Positions 1-8,505 are shown, counted from the first letter of the stretch. The stretch is 64,000 bases of DNA from Calothrix membranacea FACHB-236 (GCF_014696315.1 NZ_JACJPX010000009.1:62001-126000), one strand, 5' to 3'. Notes: generated from the letters alone by a model not told the origin. Made by a program: numbers and translations.

Positions 1-380
1 TGGCTTCTGAAGGAATTGTTACAATCGCCGCTGCCATCGATTGGAGTGGCAAATTACTGGCTAAACCAGAAATCCACCTGCGGGGTGTAGTCACAAGTAT
101 AGAGCGATCGCTGTTGCAAAAATGGGTACAACAGCGCATTGAAGAAATATTAAGCGTTCGTTGGTCAGAATTTGTCCAACCCAGTGAAGGCGAGCAAACT
201 GAAGTAGATTGGGGTGGATTGCAAGGAACTCTGGAAAGAGAGCTACAACGTTCCATCCGTCGGGAATTGCAATGTCAACCAACTGTGACATTGTTGATGC
301 AGATTCCTGATGAGCCACCTGTAAAAGTCGCCGATGGGAGAAGACGGCGGACTAGGACTGCTGCTCAGGTAGCATCGTAA
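1..380 (+). CDS. rnj: Ribonuclease J, C-terminal end (partial)
   Basis: The frame is open from nucleotide 3 to the stop at 378-380, so only the last ~125 codons are present and the start lies left of the window. The visible part reads through PEIHLRGVV and SLLQKWVQQRIEEIL to an Arg-rich tail ending RRRRTRTAAQVAS, which matches my memory of the C-terminal domain and basic tail of cyanobacterial RNase J, a metallo-beta-lactamase-fold endo/5'-exoribonuclease in mRNA decay and rRNA processing. The catalytic domain is outside the window, so the call depends on the tail alone. A clear terminator follows at 438-474. Confidence 0.8.
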   Translation, partial: ASEGIVTIAAAIDWSGKLLAKPEIHLRGVVTSIERSLLQKWVQQRIEEILSVRWSEFVQPSEGEQTEVDWGGLQGTLERELQRSIRRELQCQPTVTLLMQIPDEPPVKVADGRRRRTRTAAQVAS

Positions 381-437
381 GGTATTTAGAAAAAAACCTC
401 ACGCATTCGACGTTAGTCGTTACCGCAGGGTAGGCGC

Positions 438-474
438 AAAAACGCAAAGTCCTTTCTAGGTGTCTTTGCGTTTT
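438..474 (+). terminator. Rho-independent terminator after rnj
   Basis: AAAACGCAAAG and CTTTGCGTTTT form a perfect 11-bp stem around a 14-nt loop, with the A and T runs closing the stem. It lies 58 nt after the rnj stop and just before the stop of the convergent permease gene, so it could act in both directions. Confidence 0.75.
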
Positions 475-493
475 GGCATGACTATATAGTATT

Positions 494-1693
494 TTAGTGA
501 ATCCATAAATAAGCAAGCACTAAAGTAAATAATGTTAGTGGTACGCCAAAGCGTAAATGCTCAAGAAATGTTAACTTGTAGCCTAAATTTGTAGCAGCTT
601 CAACAACTATTAAGTTAGCAACTGAACCAAATAAAGTAAGATTACCTGCTAATGTAGAGCCGGCGGCTAGTAATAGCCAATAGTGGGTATCATCTTTGGG
701 AATTAGAGGATGTAATAAAAGTACAGCCGGAACATTGGAAATCAGATTAGATAATATAACGGTTACACTCAAAAAACTGGCAGAAGTGTTGAGTGCATGA
801 GTAAATGGCTGCAATAAATTTAACTTTTGTGTGACACGCGTCAGAATAAATAATCCTGAAAACATCACTAGTAAATTCCAATCTATCTTTTGTAAAATGC
901 GCTGTGGTTTAATTCGCCGCGTAATCAACAATAAACTAGCAGCAACTAAAGCAGATTCGGCTAAAGGTAAACCTATAGCAAAAGCAATAAGTAAGCCTGT
1001 AGTGATGACTAAAGTTTTATTAAATAAAGGTTTAAAAATACGATTTTTATTGCTACTACTTAATTCCTGACAAGGTTGGGTGGAACGAACATCAGGATAA
1101 AGTAGCCATAACAATCCTACTTGAATTGCTAAACCAATTAAGGCTACGGGAGCCAGTGCGTGCAGAAAATCTAGGTAGGGAATACCAGAAAAAGAACCAA
1201 TTAGAATATTTTGGGGGTTACCGCTGAGAGTGCAAACAGAACCTATATTAGTTGCACCTGCGATCGCTAATAAATAAGGTATGGGATTTAAACTCAATGC
1301 TTGAGTTAAGCTCAATGTTAGCGGTGTAAAAATTAGCGCTATTGTGTCGTTAAGAAATACAGCAGAGAGAATACCACTAGCAAAGGTTAAGGCAATTAAC
1401 AAGCCAAGAGGACTGCGGGTTACGCTCAAAAGCAGGGAGAGCGATCGCCTAAAAAAACCTGAGTATTCTAAGTTAGCATTTAGCACCATCATGCTCAGTA
1501 AAAATATGATGGTGTTAGCATCAATTGCCTGCCAAGCCTCTTGTAAATTTATAGCACCCAAGGCAATTAAAAAAGCTGATCCCACGAAGGCAATAGTGGC
1601 ACGGTTCATGCGTAAACCAGGAATGTAGCCCAATGCTAACCCCAGGTAAGTCAGCCCTAATAAGCTATAGATTGCAAATTGCAGGACATTCAC
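494..1693 (-). CDS. SLC13/ArsB-like anion permease
   Basis: This 399-residue protein is almost wholly hydrophobic with about ten predicted membrane helices. It carries the typical features of the ion-transporter (CitMHS/ArsB/SLC13) superfamily: an early LNANLEYSGFF stretch, SAVFLNDTIALIFTPL (residues ~110-125) and a GATNIGSVCTLSGNPQNILIG loop (~145-165). These pseudo-repeated loops bind anion and sodium or proton in the family. It is expected in the plasma membrane, moving an inorganic or dicarboxylate anion; the substrate cannot be read from sequence. It is convergent with rnj and stands alone, and its start sits next to a purine-rich repeat tract. Confidence 0.75.
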   Translation of the reverse strand: MNVLQFAIYSLLGLTYLGLALGYIPGLRMNRATIAFVGSAFLIALGAINLQEAWQAIDANTIIFLLSMMVLNANLEYSGFFRRSLSLLLSVTRSPLGLLIALTFASGILSAVFLNDTIALIFTPLTLSLTQALSLNPIPYLLAIAGATNIGSVCTLSGNPQNILIGSFSGIPYLDFLHALAPVALIGLAIQVGLLWLLYPDVRSTQPCQELSSSNKNRIFKPLFNKTLVITTGLLIAFAIGLPLAESALVAASLLLITRRIKPQRILQKIDWNLLVMFSGLFILTRVTQKLNLLQPFTHALNTSASFLSVTVILSNLISNVPAVLLLHPLIPKDDTHYWLLLAAGSTLAGNLTLFGSVANLIVVEAATNLGYKLTFLEHLRFGVPLTLFTLVLAYLWIH

Positions 1694-1739
1694 TCGCTTT
1701 ATCTATGAGCAGTCATGTCTTATAACAATACAGCAGTCA

Positions 1740-1945
1740 AGGGGAGATGAGGGAGATGAGGGGGATAAGGGAGATGAGGGGGATAAGGGAGATGAGAGGG
1801 ATAGAGAGAAATAACAAAGACCAATTACCAATTACCAATTACCAATTACCAATTACCAATTACCAATTACCAATTACCCATTACCCATTACCCATTACCC
1901 ATTACCCATTACCCATTACCCATTACTCTATGCCTCAAACGGAAC
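1740..1945. repeat. Two adjacent short tandem repeat tracts
   Basis: From 1740 to 1805 runs a degenerate purine-rich repeat of GGGAGATGAGG/GGGATAAGG units. From 1822 to ~1945 runs a heptamer tract, first about seven CCAATTA units, then about eight CCCATTA units. Such short heptanucleotide repeats are common in Nostocales intergenic DNA. An open frame through the tract encodes only repeated tripeptides and is not treated as a gene. Confidence 0.9.
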
Positions 1946-2116
1946 TTTATCCCAGCTAAGCGAGTCTCTTATGTATAGAATTGATCTGCTAATATTTTGA
2001 CTAGCTAAAAATACGGCCGAAAATATTCTATAATAATATTTGTAAAGATTACACAAAAGCCTACCCGAAGATAGATGTCTTCATTAGAATTTAAACTGTG
2101 TCAAGTTATGAACAAG

Positions 2117-2259
2117 ATCGGAATATTACACTTCCGATTCTAGGGAAATTGCGCTTAACTTGACGTAGTCATAAATATGTTCTGACTAAAGTGGCTACGG
2201 ATAACATCAGATTGCATCAAAGTCAGGATAAGAATTTTCCGGGAATGGTCGTAGCCACT
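2117..2259 (+). promoter_or_regulatory. Structured leader upstream of the Mo-nitrogenase-domain gene
   Basis: Three pairings are visible. A hairpin joins ATCGGAA (2117-2123) to TTCCGAT (2132-2138). CTGACT (2182-2187) can pair with AGTCAG (2221-2226). AGTGGCTACG (2190-2199) is a perfect complement of CGTAGCCACT (2250-2259). The last two pairings interleave, so they form a pseudoknot or are mutually exclusive. The region ends 54 nt before the ATG at 2314. A role as leader RNA or regulatory element is inference. Confidence 0.45.
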
Positions 2260-2313
2260 ATGTATATGTTCATCGTTAAGGTGAATACCCTCACTTAAAT
2301 AGAGGAGTAAACC

Positions 2314-2691
2314 ATGAAGGTATTCGATAATACCACAAAAAGAATTTTTTTCGCAAGCTGGGTATCAATAAATCCAGCAGAAGCTAACGATACTGATGTA
2401 ACCCAGCCACACAGTTCTGCTGCTAAGTCTAAATTTGATATTTTCCAGCCCCTAAAACAAACAGTAGACAGAATACAAGTCCGCGATCGCAAATTAGCGC
2501 ACCGCTTGTGTCAAATAATTCCTTCCCAGTGTCCTTTTGAGCGTGATGTCAAGTTATTTGGCAAAACCTTATTTCACATTCCGCCAATGTGTAAGCTGAA
2601 TCCTTTGTATGAAGAAGTCGTAAGCTTACGTTTCCGGGCGCTATGCTATCTAGCTGATGAATGTGGAGAGGACGTGTCTCAGTACTGTTAA
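2314..2691 (+). CDS. Mo-dependent nitrogenase C-terminal domain protein
   Basis: This 125-residue protein is soluble, with a variable N-terminal ~45 residues and a conserved C-terminal half containing IQVRDRKLAHRLCQIIP, QCPFERDVKLFGKTLFHIP and LRFRALCYLADECGEDV. That half matches the Pfam Mo-dependent nitrogenase C-terminus family as I remember it, which is common in nitrogen-fixing cyanobacteria as small stand-alone proteins of unknown function despite the name. An AGAGGAG ribosome-binding site lies 7 nt before the ATG. The gene is alone, with a structured ~200-nt region upstream and a long hairpin downstream. Confidence 0.8.
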   Translation: MKVFDNTTKRIFFASWVSINPAEANDTDVTQPHSSAAKSKFDIFQPLKQTVDRIQVRDRKLAHRLCQIIPSQCPFERDVKLFGKTLFHIPPMCKLNPLYEEVVSLRFRALCYLADECGEDVSQYC

Positions 2692-2858
2692 ATTCCAAGT
2701 TACGCCTTATGTGAATGACAAGCGCCGCTTAGTTAATCAGGGTTTCTAGACTATCTCAAAGTTATGGTTTTGTGACTATCGAAGAAATTAAAGGCTTTTA
2801 AGACTGAATTCACATTAAACGTAAGCGATCATTTCTCAATTTTGAACCATTATTGCTT

Positions 2859-2909
2859 GGTTAAAGGGAAAGGGTAAGGAGAAAAAACCTTACCCTTTCG
2901 CCTTTTAAC
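2859..2909. terminator. Long hairpin between convergent genes
   Basis: AAAGGGTAAGG (2869-2879) pairs perfectly with CCTTACCCTTT (2888-2898), and GGTTAAAGG pairs with CCTTTTAACC outside it, giving an interrupted stem of ~20 bp. It lies between the 3' ends of two convergent genes and may terminate transcription in both directions, though a T-run is weak. Confidence 0.5.
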
Positions 2910-2951
2910 CTTTCCCCCAAACAAAAGAGTCCAGAATCTTAACTTTTGAGT

Positions 2952-2975
2952 ACAGACGCGATTAATCGCGTCTGT
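2952..2975. repeat. Dispersed palindrome, AGACGCGATTAATCGCGTCT type
   Basis: This is a perfect 24-bp palindrome. The same core occurs near 8465-8484, 23964-23984, 27598-27620 and 44599-44618, often with the shared flanks TTGAGTA and CAACTCTTGAC. It looks like a small dispersed repeat family. Confidence 0.8.
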
Positions 2976-2986
2976 GCAACTCTTGA

Positions 2987-4975
2987 CTAATTTTTGATTC
3001 TTCTTACCTGCCATTTTTGGATAGCTTCTTGAGCATCTTCATAGGCAGATGTCATTTCTGGCACTAATGCCGCTGTTTCAATTGCTGCATTGAGTTCGCC
3101 TTGGACTGCACGATTTTTCGCTACGTCCAAAATCTTTTCGCTCCATTTATTAATTGATTTTTGAGCGACATCGAAGCCTGGCTGTCCTGGCGGGACTTTT
3201 TTCGCAACTTCGATTGCCCGATTATAGGTAGATGCTTGTCCTGGCTTAATTAAGGCATTAGCCGCATCTAAAAGAGTTTTATTACTGACATACTGCTTGG
3301 CTTCTAGTCGCCATTGGTTAATCAGAGCTTGTGCTTTAGGATACAGAGGTTCGTCTTTAGTAATTAATTGTGCGGCAGCTACGGCACTGGCATACTGTTT
3401 TTGTTGGGCGCGACCTTCTGCCAAATCTAAAATCATGCGACTCCAGATTTTAATATCTTCCTGAGCTTGTTCGTAAAGCGGTTCGCCTGGTTGAATTTTG
3501 CGCGCCGTGGCGATCGCCAAACTTAGATCGCTAGCCTGAGTTTCTCTCAGGGACATTTTCGCCAGATCTAAGACTGCTTGACTCCGTGTTTGTGACTCAG
3601 GATTAACTACTGGTGGCGGGTTTGATGGTTTTGGTTCGGGAGTTGGAGAAGCGGCCGTTGAGATAGGACGATTACTTGGTAAAGTATTGAGGTCTTGTGG
3701 CTGATTAGTAGCTGTATTAGTTGATGTCCTAAATACTTCGGTAATGCCAAATTTTGATTGATTGCGGAGAAAAACGACTGCAACTAAACCAACTATTAAT
3801 AAGCTACCGCCCAGCCACCACAACAACTGTTTCCAAAATGGTGTATTTGGCTGAGTTACAGGCGCTTGAGAAATGTAACCTGGGGAAGCATCAGGAATAA
3901 ACCTTTCCCTACCACTTTCTTCTGGGGAAGGTGGCGGTAGTTGTTTAAACTTCTCCTCTGGGTGAAGAAGCGCTTGAGAGGTGAATTTACTAGCTGAACC
4001 TGAGACTGGTTGAGCGGGAAAGTTTTCATTTCCTACCGTCAACTGGGCAGATTTTCCCGGCTTGGATCTTGGGCTGACAGTAGTTTCCACTCCTTGGACT
4101 GGTCGGTTTATACCCGTTTTTTCTAAATTTTCTGAAGTTTTGGGAGAATTGGCTTCCAGAGAAGGTGCTGCACGTGCGACAACGAAGGATTCTTCGGGAA
4201 AAATCACGGAGTTAACTTCGGTTTTAGTTGGTATAGTCGGACGTTGCGGTGGAGGTAAAATAACCTGCTGCTGAGATGGAACTACAGCGATTGGGTTTTG
4301 CGTAGGTCGCCAATAATGTTGACATAATTGTGGCGTGAGAAGGCTTAAGTAGCGTTCTAAATCCATCAAGTTACTACCACGACCAGAACGCAAAGCTTCT
4401 AACAAAGCTGCAGTAAAAAATCCGTGACCTAGTTCAGTGCTTTCATGGGAAAATTGCTCTGGTTGGCAAGACAGAATTGTTGCCAGTTGTAGTTCTTGAG
4501 CTAGTTCTATAGTTTCTTGCCCTACGGGAGCATCGGCTTGAGTACCAAAAGCACGATTAATATCCAGTAGTAACAATACATTCAAGTTAGTAAGTTGCAG
4601 ACTTTGCATCAGCGATCGCAATTCTATGCCAGTCTCCTGTACAAGATCAGGGTTCCCTTCCACTGGCATTAAGTAATCTTGACCTTTGTAGTTGATGCCG
4701 TAACCGCTAAAGAATAACCACACATTGTCTTGTGGTTGCCAATATGATGCGGCTAAATCCTCCAATAACAGCAGGATATTTTCTCTAGTGGGATAGGTAG
4801 ATTTATCTTTAAACGGCGGTGAAGTGTCTGTCATCAGCAGGCAGTTCTGCGGTATGAACCCTGCCTGTGTCACCAATAAATCCTTAAGTGCCTCAGCATC
4901 TGCTTTGGCGCAATCTAAAGGTTGAAATAGATGATATTGATTAATTCCAATAGCGATCGCCCAGTAATTTGCCAT
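2987..4975 (-). CDS. Caspase-fold protein (pseudo-orthocaspase) with TM segment and C-terminal repeats
   Basis: This 662-residue protein opens with a peptidase C14 p20-like fold: YWAIAIGINQY, a WLFFSGYGINYKGQDYLMP block (residues ~86-104) and LLLLDINRAFG (~134-144). In active metacaspases these blocks hold the His of SGHG and the Cys of D-x-C; here they are Tyr92 and Asn140, so proteolysis by the usual dyad is not expected. A Pro/Ser-rich linker, one membrane helix (~385-407) and four degenerate ~45-residue helical repeats rich in A-x-x-I-x-K-W follow. The topology suggests a membrane-anchored scaffold or sensor. Pseudo-orthocaspases are known in cyanobacteria; the function of this one is not. 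Confidence 0.75.
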   Translation of the reverse strand: MANYWAIAIGINQYHLFQPLDCAKADAEALKDLLVTQAGFIPQNCLLMTDTSPPFKDKSTYPTRENILLLLEDLAASYWQPQDNVWLFFSGYGINYKGQDYLMPVEGNPDLVQETGIELRSLMQSLQLTNLNVLLLLDINRAFGTQADAPVGQETIELAQELQLATILSCQPEQFSHESTELGHGFFTAALLEALRSGRGSNLMDLERYLSLLTPQLCQHYWRPTQNPIAVVPSQQQVILPPPQRPTIPTKTEVNSVIFPEESFVVARAAPSLEANSPKTSENLEKTGINRPVQGVETTVSPRSKPGKSAQLTVGNENFPAQPVSGSASKFTSQALLHPEEKFKQLPPPSPEESGRERFIPDASPGYISQAPVTQPNTPFWKQLLWWLGGSLLIVGLVAVVFLRNQSKFGITEVFRTSTNTATNQPQDLNTLPSNRPISTAASPTPEPKPSNPPPVVNPESQTRSQAVLDLAKMSLRETQASDLSLAIATARKIQPGEPLYEQAQEDIKIWSRMILDLAEGRAQQKQYASAVAAAQLITKDEPLYPKAQALINQWRLEAKQYVSNKTLLDAANALIKPGQASTYNRAIEVAKKVPPGQPGFDVAQKSINKWSEKILDVAKNRAVQGELNAAIETAALVPEMTSAYEDAQEAIQKWQVRRIKN

Positions 4976-5168
4976 CCCCTCTTTAGTGATAGTTGTTTGC
5001 TTAAAATTGCGGTTGGCTTTGCCTAAAAAACAAAGTTAACCTATGTCTTATAGTTTAGGAGATTTCTCTCGAACCCAAAATTGTATGTAATTTTTATTAC
5101 ATAAATTACTCGGAAAATACTTTCACTCAATTTAAATTACAAATAATGTAGTAAGGAGTTACCAGGTC

Positions 5169-5735
5169 ATGAGTAGAAGTGTTGCTCATCAACCATCATC
5201 GATCATTTCCTTTTCAGTTATTAGCCAGATTGGCACAAAAATCCGGATAGTTCCATTAATATTTTTGCTCTTAACTGCTGTTCCTGTGTGGTTTATCTGT
5301 GAAGCGATCGCCCCGCAGATTGTTAGAGCTTACACCGCTAGAGTTGATCTAGCAATTGATCGGCTACCGGAAGAAACCTACGAAACTGTACTGAGAAGGG
5401 CAGAAGCGGCAGCGAGAGCAGCAGCCCAGAGAAGCTTCGATCAAGATATTCTAGTTACAGATGTTTCAGTAATTATATCCGTACAAAGCCAAGGAGCGAT
5501 CGCTCCAGTTTTAGCTTTAGACGTGAGTCGTCCCCAATGGCGGAATCGTCCCGATACCCAACGGTGGGCAACTTATTTTAAAACTGCGCGATCGCTATTG
5601 TTTTTTGAACAAAATCTCACAACTGTACCTGCTCTGCAAAATCTTGCAGCCCCACCTGCTACAGAAAATCCCACAATTCCACCTCCACCTCCACCTGTTA
5701 CAGAAAATCCTACAACTCCCCCTGCTAGTAATTAA
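5169..5735 (+). CDS. Hypothetical membrane-anchored/secreted protein
   Basis: This 188-residue protein is not recognised. It has a hydrophobic segment at residues ~28-48 (IVPLIFLLLTAVPVWFICEAIAP), then a ~100-residue soluble domain with an Ala/Arg-rich helix (RRAEAAARAAAQRSF) and a probable beta portion. The C-terminus is a Pro-rich tail with a repeated TENPT unit. AAGGAG precedes the ATG at a slightly long distance. It is divergent from the caspase-like gene across a 193-bp spacer that should hold both promoters. A cell-envelope location is inferred from the N-terminal anchor only. Confidence 0.6.
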   Translation: MSRSVAHQPSSIISFSVISQIGTKIRIVPLIFLLLTAVPVWFICEAIAPQIVRAYTARVDLAIDRLPEETYETVLRRAEAAARAAAQRSFDQDILVTDVSVIISVQSQGAIAPVLALDVSRPQWRNRPDTQRWATYFKTARSLLFFEQNLTTVPALQNLAAPPATENPTIPPPPPPVTENPTTPPASN

Positions 5736-5912
5736 GGGACTGGGAAAAGGCAGGGGGCAGGGGGCAGGGAGACAAGGGGAAAAATTCCAATTACCAATTA
5801 TCTATGCCCAATGCCCAATGCCCCATGCCCAATTCTTTAATAACCTATTGTTGCCAGTGTCAGTGGATGGCTTAGAATAAAAAGGTTGTCAAGAATTGCG
5901 ATATCCGCTATC

Positions 5913-6089
5913 ATGGCTGTTCCTAAGAAGAAAACATCTAAATCTAAGAGAGATAAACGCCGCGCTACCTGGAGACATAAAGCTGCTGTTGAAGCTCAAA
6001 AAGCTCTTTCAATGGGCAAGTCAATTTTGACTGGACGCTCTACATTTGTTTATCCAAGTGCTGAAGAAGAGGAAGCAGAAGAAGAATAA
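5913..6089 (+). CDS. rpmF: 50S ribosomal protein L32
   Basis: The 58-residue product starts [17 protein letters not shown], the hallmark L32 N-terminus, and ends in a Glu-rich tail as in other cyanobacterial L32 proteins. The ATG at 5913 is preferred over an in-frame TTG at 5886 because family members begin MAVPKK. It is a structural protein of the large ribosomal subunit near the peptidyl-transferase centre. The gene is monocistronic and followed at once by a strong terminator. The spacer to the previous gene holds degenerate G-rich and CCAATTA/CCCAATG repeats. Confidence 0.97.
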   Translation: MAVPKKKTSKSKRDKRRATWRHKAAVEAQKALSMGKSILTGRSTFVYPSAEEEEAEEE

Positions 6090-6102
6090 ATTCCTTAGTT
6101 AA

Positions 6103-6151
6103 GAAAAGCACGAACAGCGCTATTAAATGAGCGCTTTTTCGCTGCTTTTCG
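6103..6151 (+). terminator. Rho-independent terminator after rpmF
   Basis: AGCGCT (6116-6121) pairs with AGCGCT (6130-6135) around an 8-nt loop, followed by TTTTT. An outer pairing GAAAAGCA with TGCTTTTC extends the structure. It lies 26 nt after the L32 stop. Confidence 0.8.
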
Positions 6152-6208
6152 GCATTATGCATAGTTATAGTTAATTGGATAAGCTCAATTAACTATTGCC
6201 TATGACTG

Positions 6209-6343
6209 ATGCTTAAAGAATTTATAAAAAGTAAGTTATCTGTAGTTTCTGGATTTTTAGTATTCAGCGCGATTAGTATTTTGCCTCCTTTTGAGGGTAG
6301 CGCAGATGCTCAAATCCTTAGACAATCATCTCAAGAGTACTAA
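6209..6343 (+). CDS. Possible small secreted peptide (44 aa)
   Basis: A 44-codon frame starts at the ATG at 6209. Its N-terminus looks like a signal peptide: basic residues (KEFIKSK), then a hydrophobic stretch (LSVVSGFLVFSAISIL) and a small-residue region EGSADAQ that could be a cleavage site. No good ribosome-binding site is seen and I know no family. It may be chance, or a small exported peptide. Confidence 0.3.
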   Translation: MLKEFIKSKLSVVSGFLVFSAISILPPFEGSADAQILRQSSQEY

Positions 6344-6374
6344 ATTATCTTGAAAAATTCATTTTTCTACGAGT

Positions 6375-6968
6375 ATGTTAGGAAAATTTTTTCAGAAACC
6401 AGAGCAACAAGAAAACGAACGGGTACCTCCTGGCCAATATCTCGCTAAGGGGTTCCCTGTTTTAACTTATGGTGCAACACCGCAAATAAATACAGAAGAA
6501 TGGGAATTTAAAGTTTGGGGTTTAGCAAAACCTGCCACTTTTACATGGGCAGATTTTATGGCTTTACCTCAATCTGAATTCACGGCAGATTTTCACTGTG
6601 TAACTCGCTGGTCTAAACTCGATGTTAAGTGGACTGGGATTAAAGTTACAGATTTTATGAGTTTAATAGAGGTAGATCCCCAAGCAGTTCATGTGATGGA
6701 ACATTGCTATGGTGGTTACACTACTAATATCCCAATGGAAGATTTTCTGCGTGAAGAAAATTTCTTTGCTTTTAAGCTATTTGGTGAACCTTTACCAGCA
6801 GAACATGGTGGGCCTCTGCGGTTAGTTGTTCCCCATCTTTATGCTTGGAAAAGTGCTAAATGGATTAATGGTTTAGAGTTTCTCAGTCGTGAAGAACTGG
6901 GTTTTTGGGAGCGTAATGGTTACCATCGCCGTGGTGAACCTTGGGCGGAAGAGCGTTATAGTTACTAA
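6375..6968 (+). CDS. Molybdopterin-dependent oxidoreductase, sulfite-oxidase/YedY-like
   Basis: This 197-residue protein corresponds to the oxidoreductase molybdopterin-binding domain of the sulfite oxidase superfamily. The motif ADFHCVTRWS (residues 71-80) carries Cys75, the expected molybdenum ligand. The blocks EHCYGGYTTNIP, LPAEHGGPLRLVVPHLYAWKSAKWI and GYHRRGEPW are typical cofactor-pocket elements. There is no Tat signal, so unlike MsrP/YedY it should be cytoplasmic. It is about the size of short stand-alone family members, and its electron donor is not evident from the neighbours. Substrate unknown. Confidence 0.85.
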   Translation: MLGKFFQKPEQQENERVPPGQYLAKGFPVLTYGATPQINTEEWEFKVWGLAKPATFTWADFMALPQSEFTADFHCVTRWSKLDVKWTGIKVTDFMSLIEVDPQAVHVMEHCYGGYTTNIPMEDFLREENFFAFKLFGEPLPAEHGGPLRLVVPHLYAWKSAKWINGLEFLSREELGFWERNGYHRRGEPWAEERYSY

Positions 6969-7044
6969 TTCGTCATTTGTCATTTGTCATTAAGTATGAG
7001 TTTGCGAATAACGTGCTCTAGAAATTGAGAATTTGGTGAATTAT

Positions 7045-8457
7045 TTAGTAACCAAGAAGCCGTTTGAGGAAAGCTAATTTTCCTTGATAGGGGGCGTAAC
7101 GCCAATTTATATCTAATAAAAAGGAGTTTTGCAAAACACTTTTACGGTGAGAAAAGGTGTCAAAACTGGCTTTACCGTGATAGCTACCAATACCACTATC
7201 ACCAACACCACCAAAGGGTAAAGAAGAAACACCACATTGCAGTACTGTATCGTTGAGACAAACTCCACCGGATGAAGTTTCCTGCAAAATGCGCTTTTGC
7301 AGGCTTTTATTTTGGGTAAATAAGTATAAAGCTAAGGGTTTTGGTCGAGAGTTAATTAAGGCGATCGCGTCTTTAACGTCGCTATATTCAATGATGGGCA
7401 AAATGGGCCCAAAAATTTCTTCCTGCATCACTGCATCTTCTAAAGAGACGTTATCCAGCAGTGTGGGAGCAATATAAAGTTCTTCTGAATTGATTTCTCC
7501 ACCAATAATTACTTCACCATTTTTGAGGAGATTTGCTAATCTATCAAAGTGTTTTTGAGAGATAATTCGGGCAAAATCTGGACTTTTAGCAGGGTTATCT
7601 CCATAAAATTCTTTGATACAGCTTTTTAGGCTATCTACTAAAGCAGTTTTAATTTTTTTATCAACTAAAAGATAGTCAGGAGCGATACAAGTTTGTCCAG
7701 CATTAATGAATTTTCCCCAAGTAATTCGCCTTGCCGTTTGTTCTAAATTAATTTCAGTATCTACAATACAAGGGCTTTTCCCACCTAATTCTAAAGTAAC
7801 GGGTGTGAGGTGTTTTGCAGCAGCTTCCATGACTATTTTGCCTACACTTGTACCACCAGTAAAAAATATGTGGTCAAATTTTTCTGCTAGCAGATTTTGG
7901 CTGGTTTCTACACCACCTTCTACCAGTGCAATATATGCTGGGTCAAAGTATTTAGCAATCATCTCAGCCAGTAGGCTAGAGGTATGAGGTGCCAGTTCTG
8001 AAGGTTTGAGAATTGTACAATTACCAGATGCGATCGCACCTACTAAGGGTGAGGTAATTAAGTTAAATGGATAGTTCCAAGGGCCGATAATTAAAACAAC
8101 TCCTAACGGCTCTGGATAAATCTTGGCTGAGTATTGCAAGAATTCAATAGGAACTGCGGCTTTTTGCGGCTTTATCCAATTCTTAATATTTTTAATTGCA
8201 TAATCAATTTCTTTAAGGACGAAAATTTCTGTGGCGTAAGTTTCAAATTCTGGTTTATGTAAATCAGCTTTTAATGCTTGTACAATTGCTTTTTCATTCT
8301 CCAGAATTGCTTGCTTCAAAATTTTTAGTTGTGCAATCCGAAAAGCAACATCTTTGGTTTTACCAGTTTGAAAAAACTCGCGCTGTTTCCGAATAATATC
8401 AGCCGCAGTTATTGATGATTCACCAATCATATTTGTTAAATTTTGACCTTTGACCAT
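7045..8457 (-). CDS. Aldehyde dehydrogenase (class 3-like)
   Basis: A full-length ALDH of 470 residues with the NAD-pocket motif IIGPWNYPFNL (residues ~123-133), FFTGGTSVGK (~198-207), general base Glu223 in LELGGKSPC and nucleophile Cys257 in NAGQTCIAPDY. EEIFGPILP and the C-terminal PFGGVGDSGIGSYHG are also present. The short class-3 architecture and ...KRLLGY tail resemble cyanobacterial enzymes acting on fatty aldehydes or apocarotenals, so oxidation of long-chain aldehydes to acids is likely. Met10 is an alternative start (8430). The gene ends convergently to the oxidoreductase, and a dispersed palindrome lies just upstream. Confidence 0.9.
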   Translation of the reverse strand: MVKGQNLTNMIGESSITAADIIRKQREFFQTGKTKDVAFRIAQLKILKQAILENEKAIVQALKADLHKPEFETYATEIFVLKEIDYAIKNIKNWIKPQKAAVPIEFLQYSAKIYPEPLGVVLIIGPWNYPFNLITSPLVGAIASGNCTILKPSELAPHTSSLLAEMIAKYFDPAYIALVEGGVETSQNLLAEKFDHIFFTGGTSVGKIVMEAAAKHLTPVTLELGGKSPCIVDTEINLEQTARRITWGKFINAGQTCIAPDYLLVDKKIKTALVDSLKSCIKEFYGDNPAKSPDFARIISQKHFDRLANLLKNGEVIIGGEINSEELYIAPTLLDNVSLEDAVMQEEIFGPILPIIEYSDVKDAIALINSRPKPLALYLFTQNKSLQKRILQETSSGGVCLNDTVLQCGVSSLPFGGVGDSGIGSYHGKASFDTFSHRKSVLQNSFLLDINWRYAPYQGKLAFLKRLLGY

Positions 8458-8464
8458 TGATTAT

Positions 8465-8484
8465 AGACGCGATTAATCGCGTCT
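8465..8484. repeat. Dispersed palindrome copy
   Basis: AGACGCGATTAATCGCGTCT, the same 20-bp palindrome as at 2954-2973, lies between the aldehyde dehydrogenase start and the 3' end of the next gene. The flanks (CTCCAAAGCTTGACC) resemble the copy at 27598. Confidence 0.8.
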
Positions 8485-8505
8485 CTCCAAAGCTTGACCT
8501 TTAAC

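Noticed and set aside
1822-1945. Possible CRISPR array
   Set aside because: The units are 7 bp and directly adjacent; there are no spacers and no cas genes.
1747-1959. 70-residue open frame with repeated REMRGI and QLPITNY units
   Set aside because: It is a translation of the heptamer and purine-rich repeat tracts; no start signal or homology.
4062-4274. Plus-strand frame inside the caspase-like gene
   Set aside because: Antisense to a well-supported long gene with no independent coding features.
5605-5880. Frame overlapping the end of the hypothetical protein and the G-rich repeats
   Set aside because: Out of frame with a better supported gene; made of Leu/Pro codons from repeated sequence.
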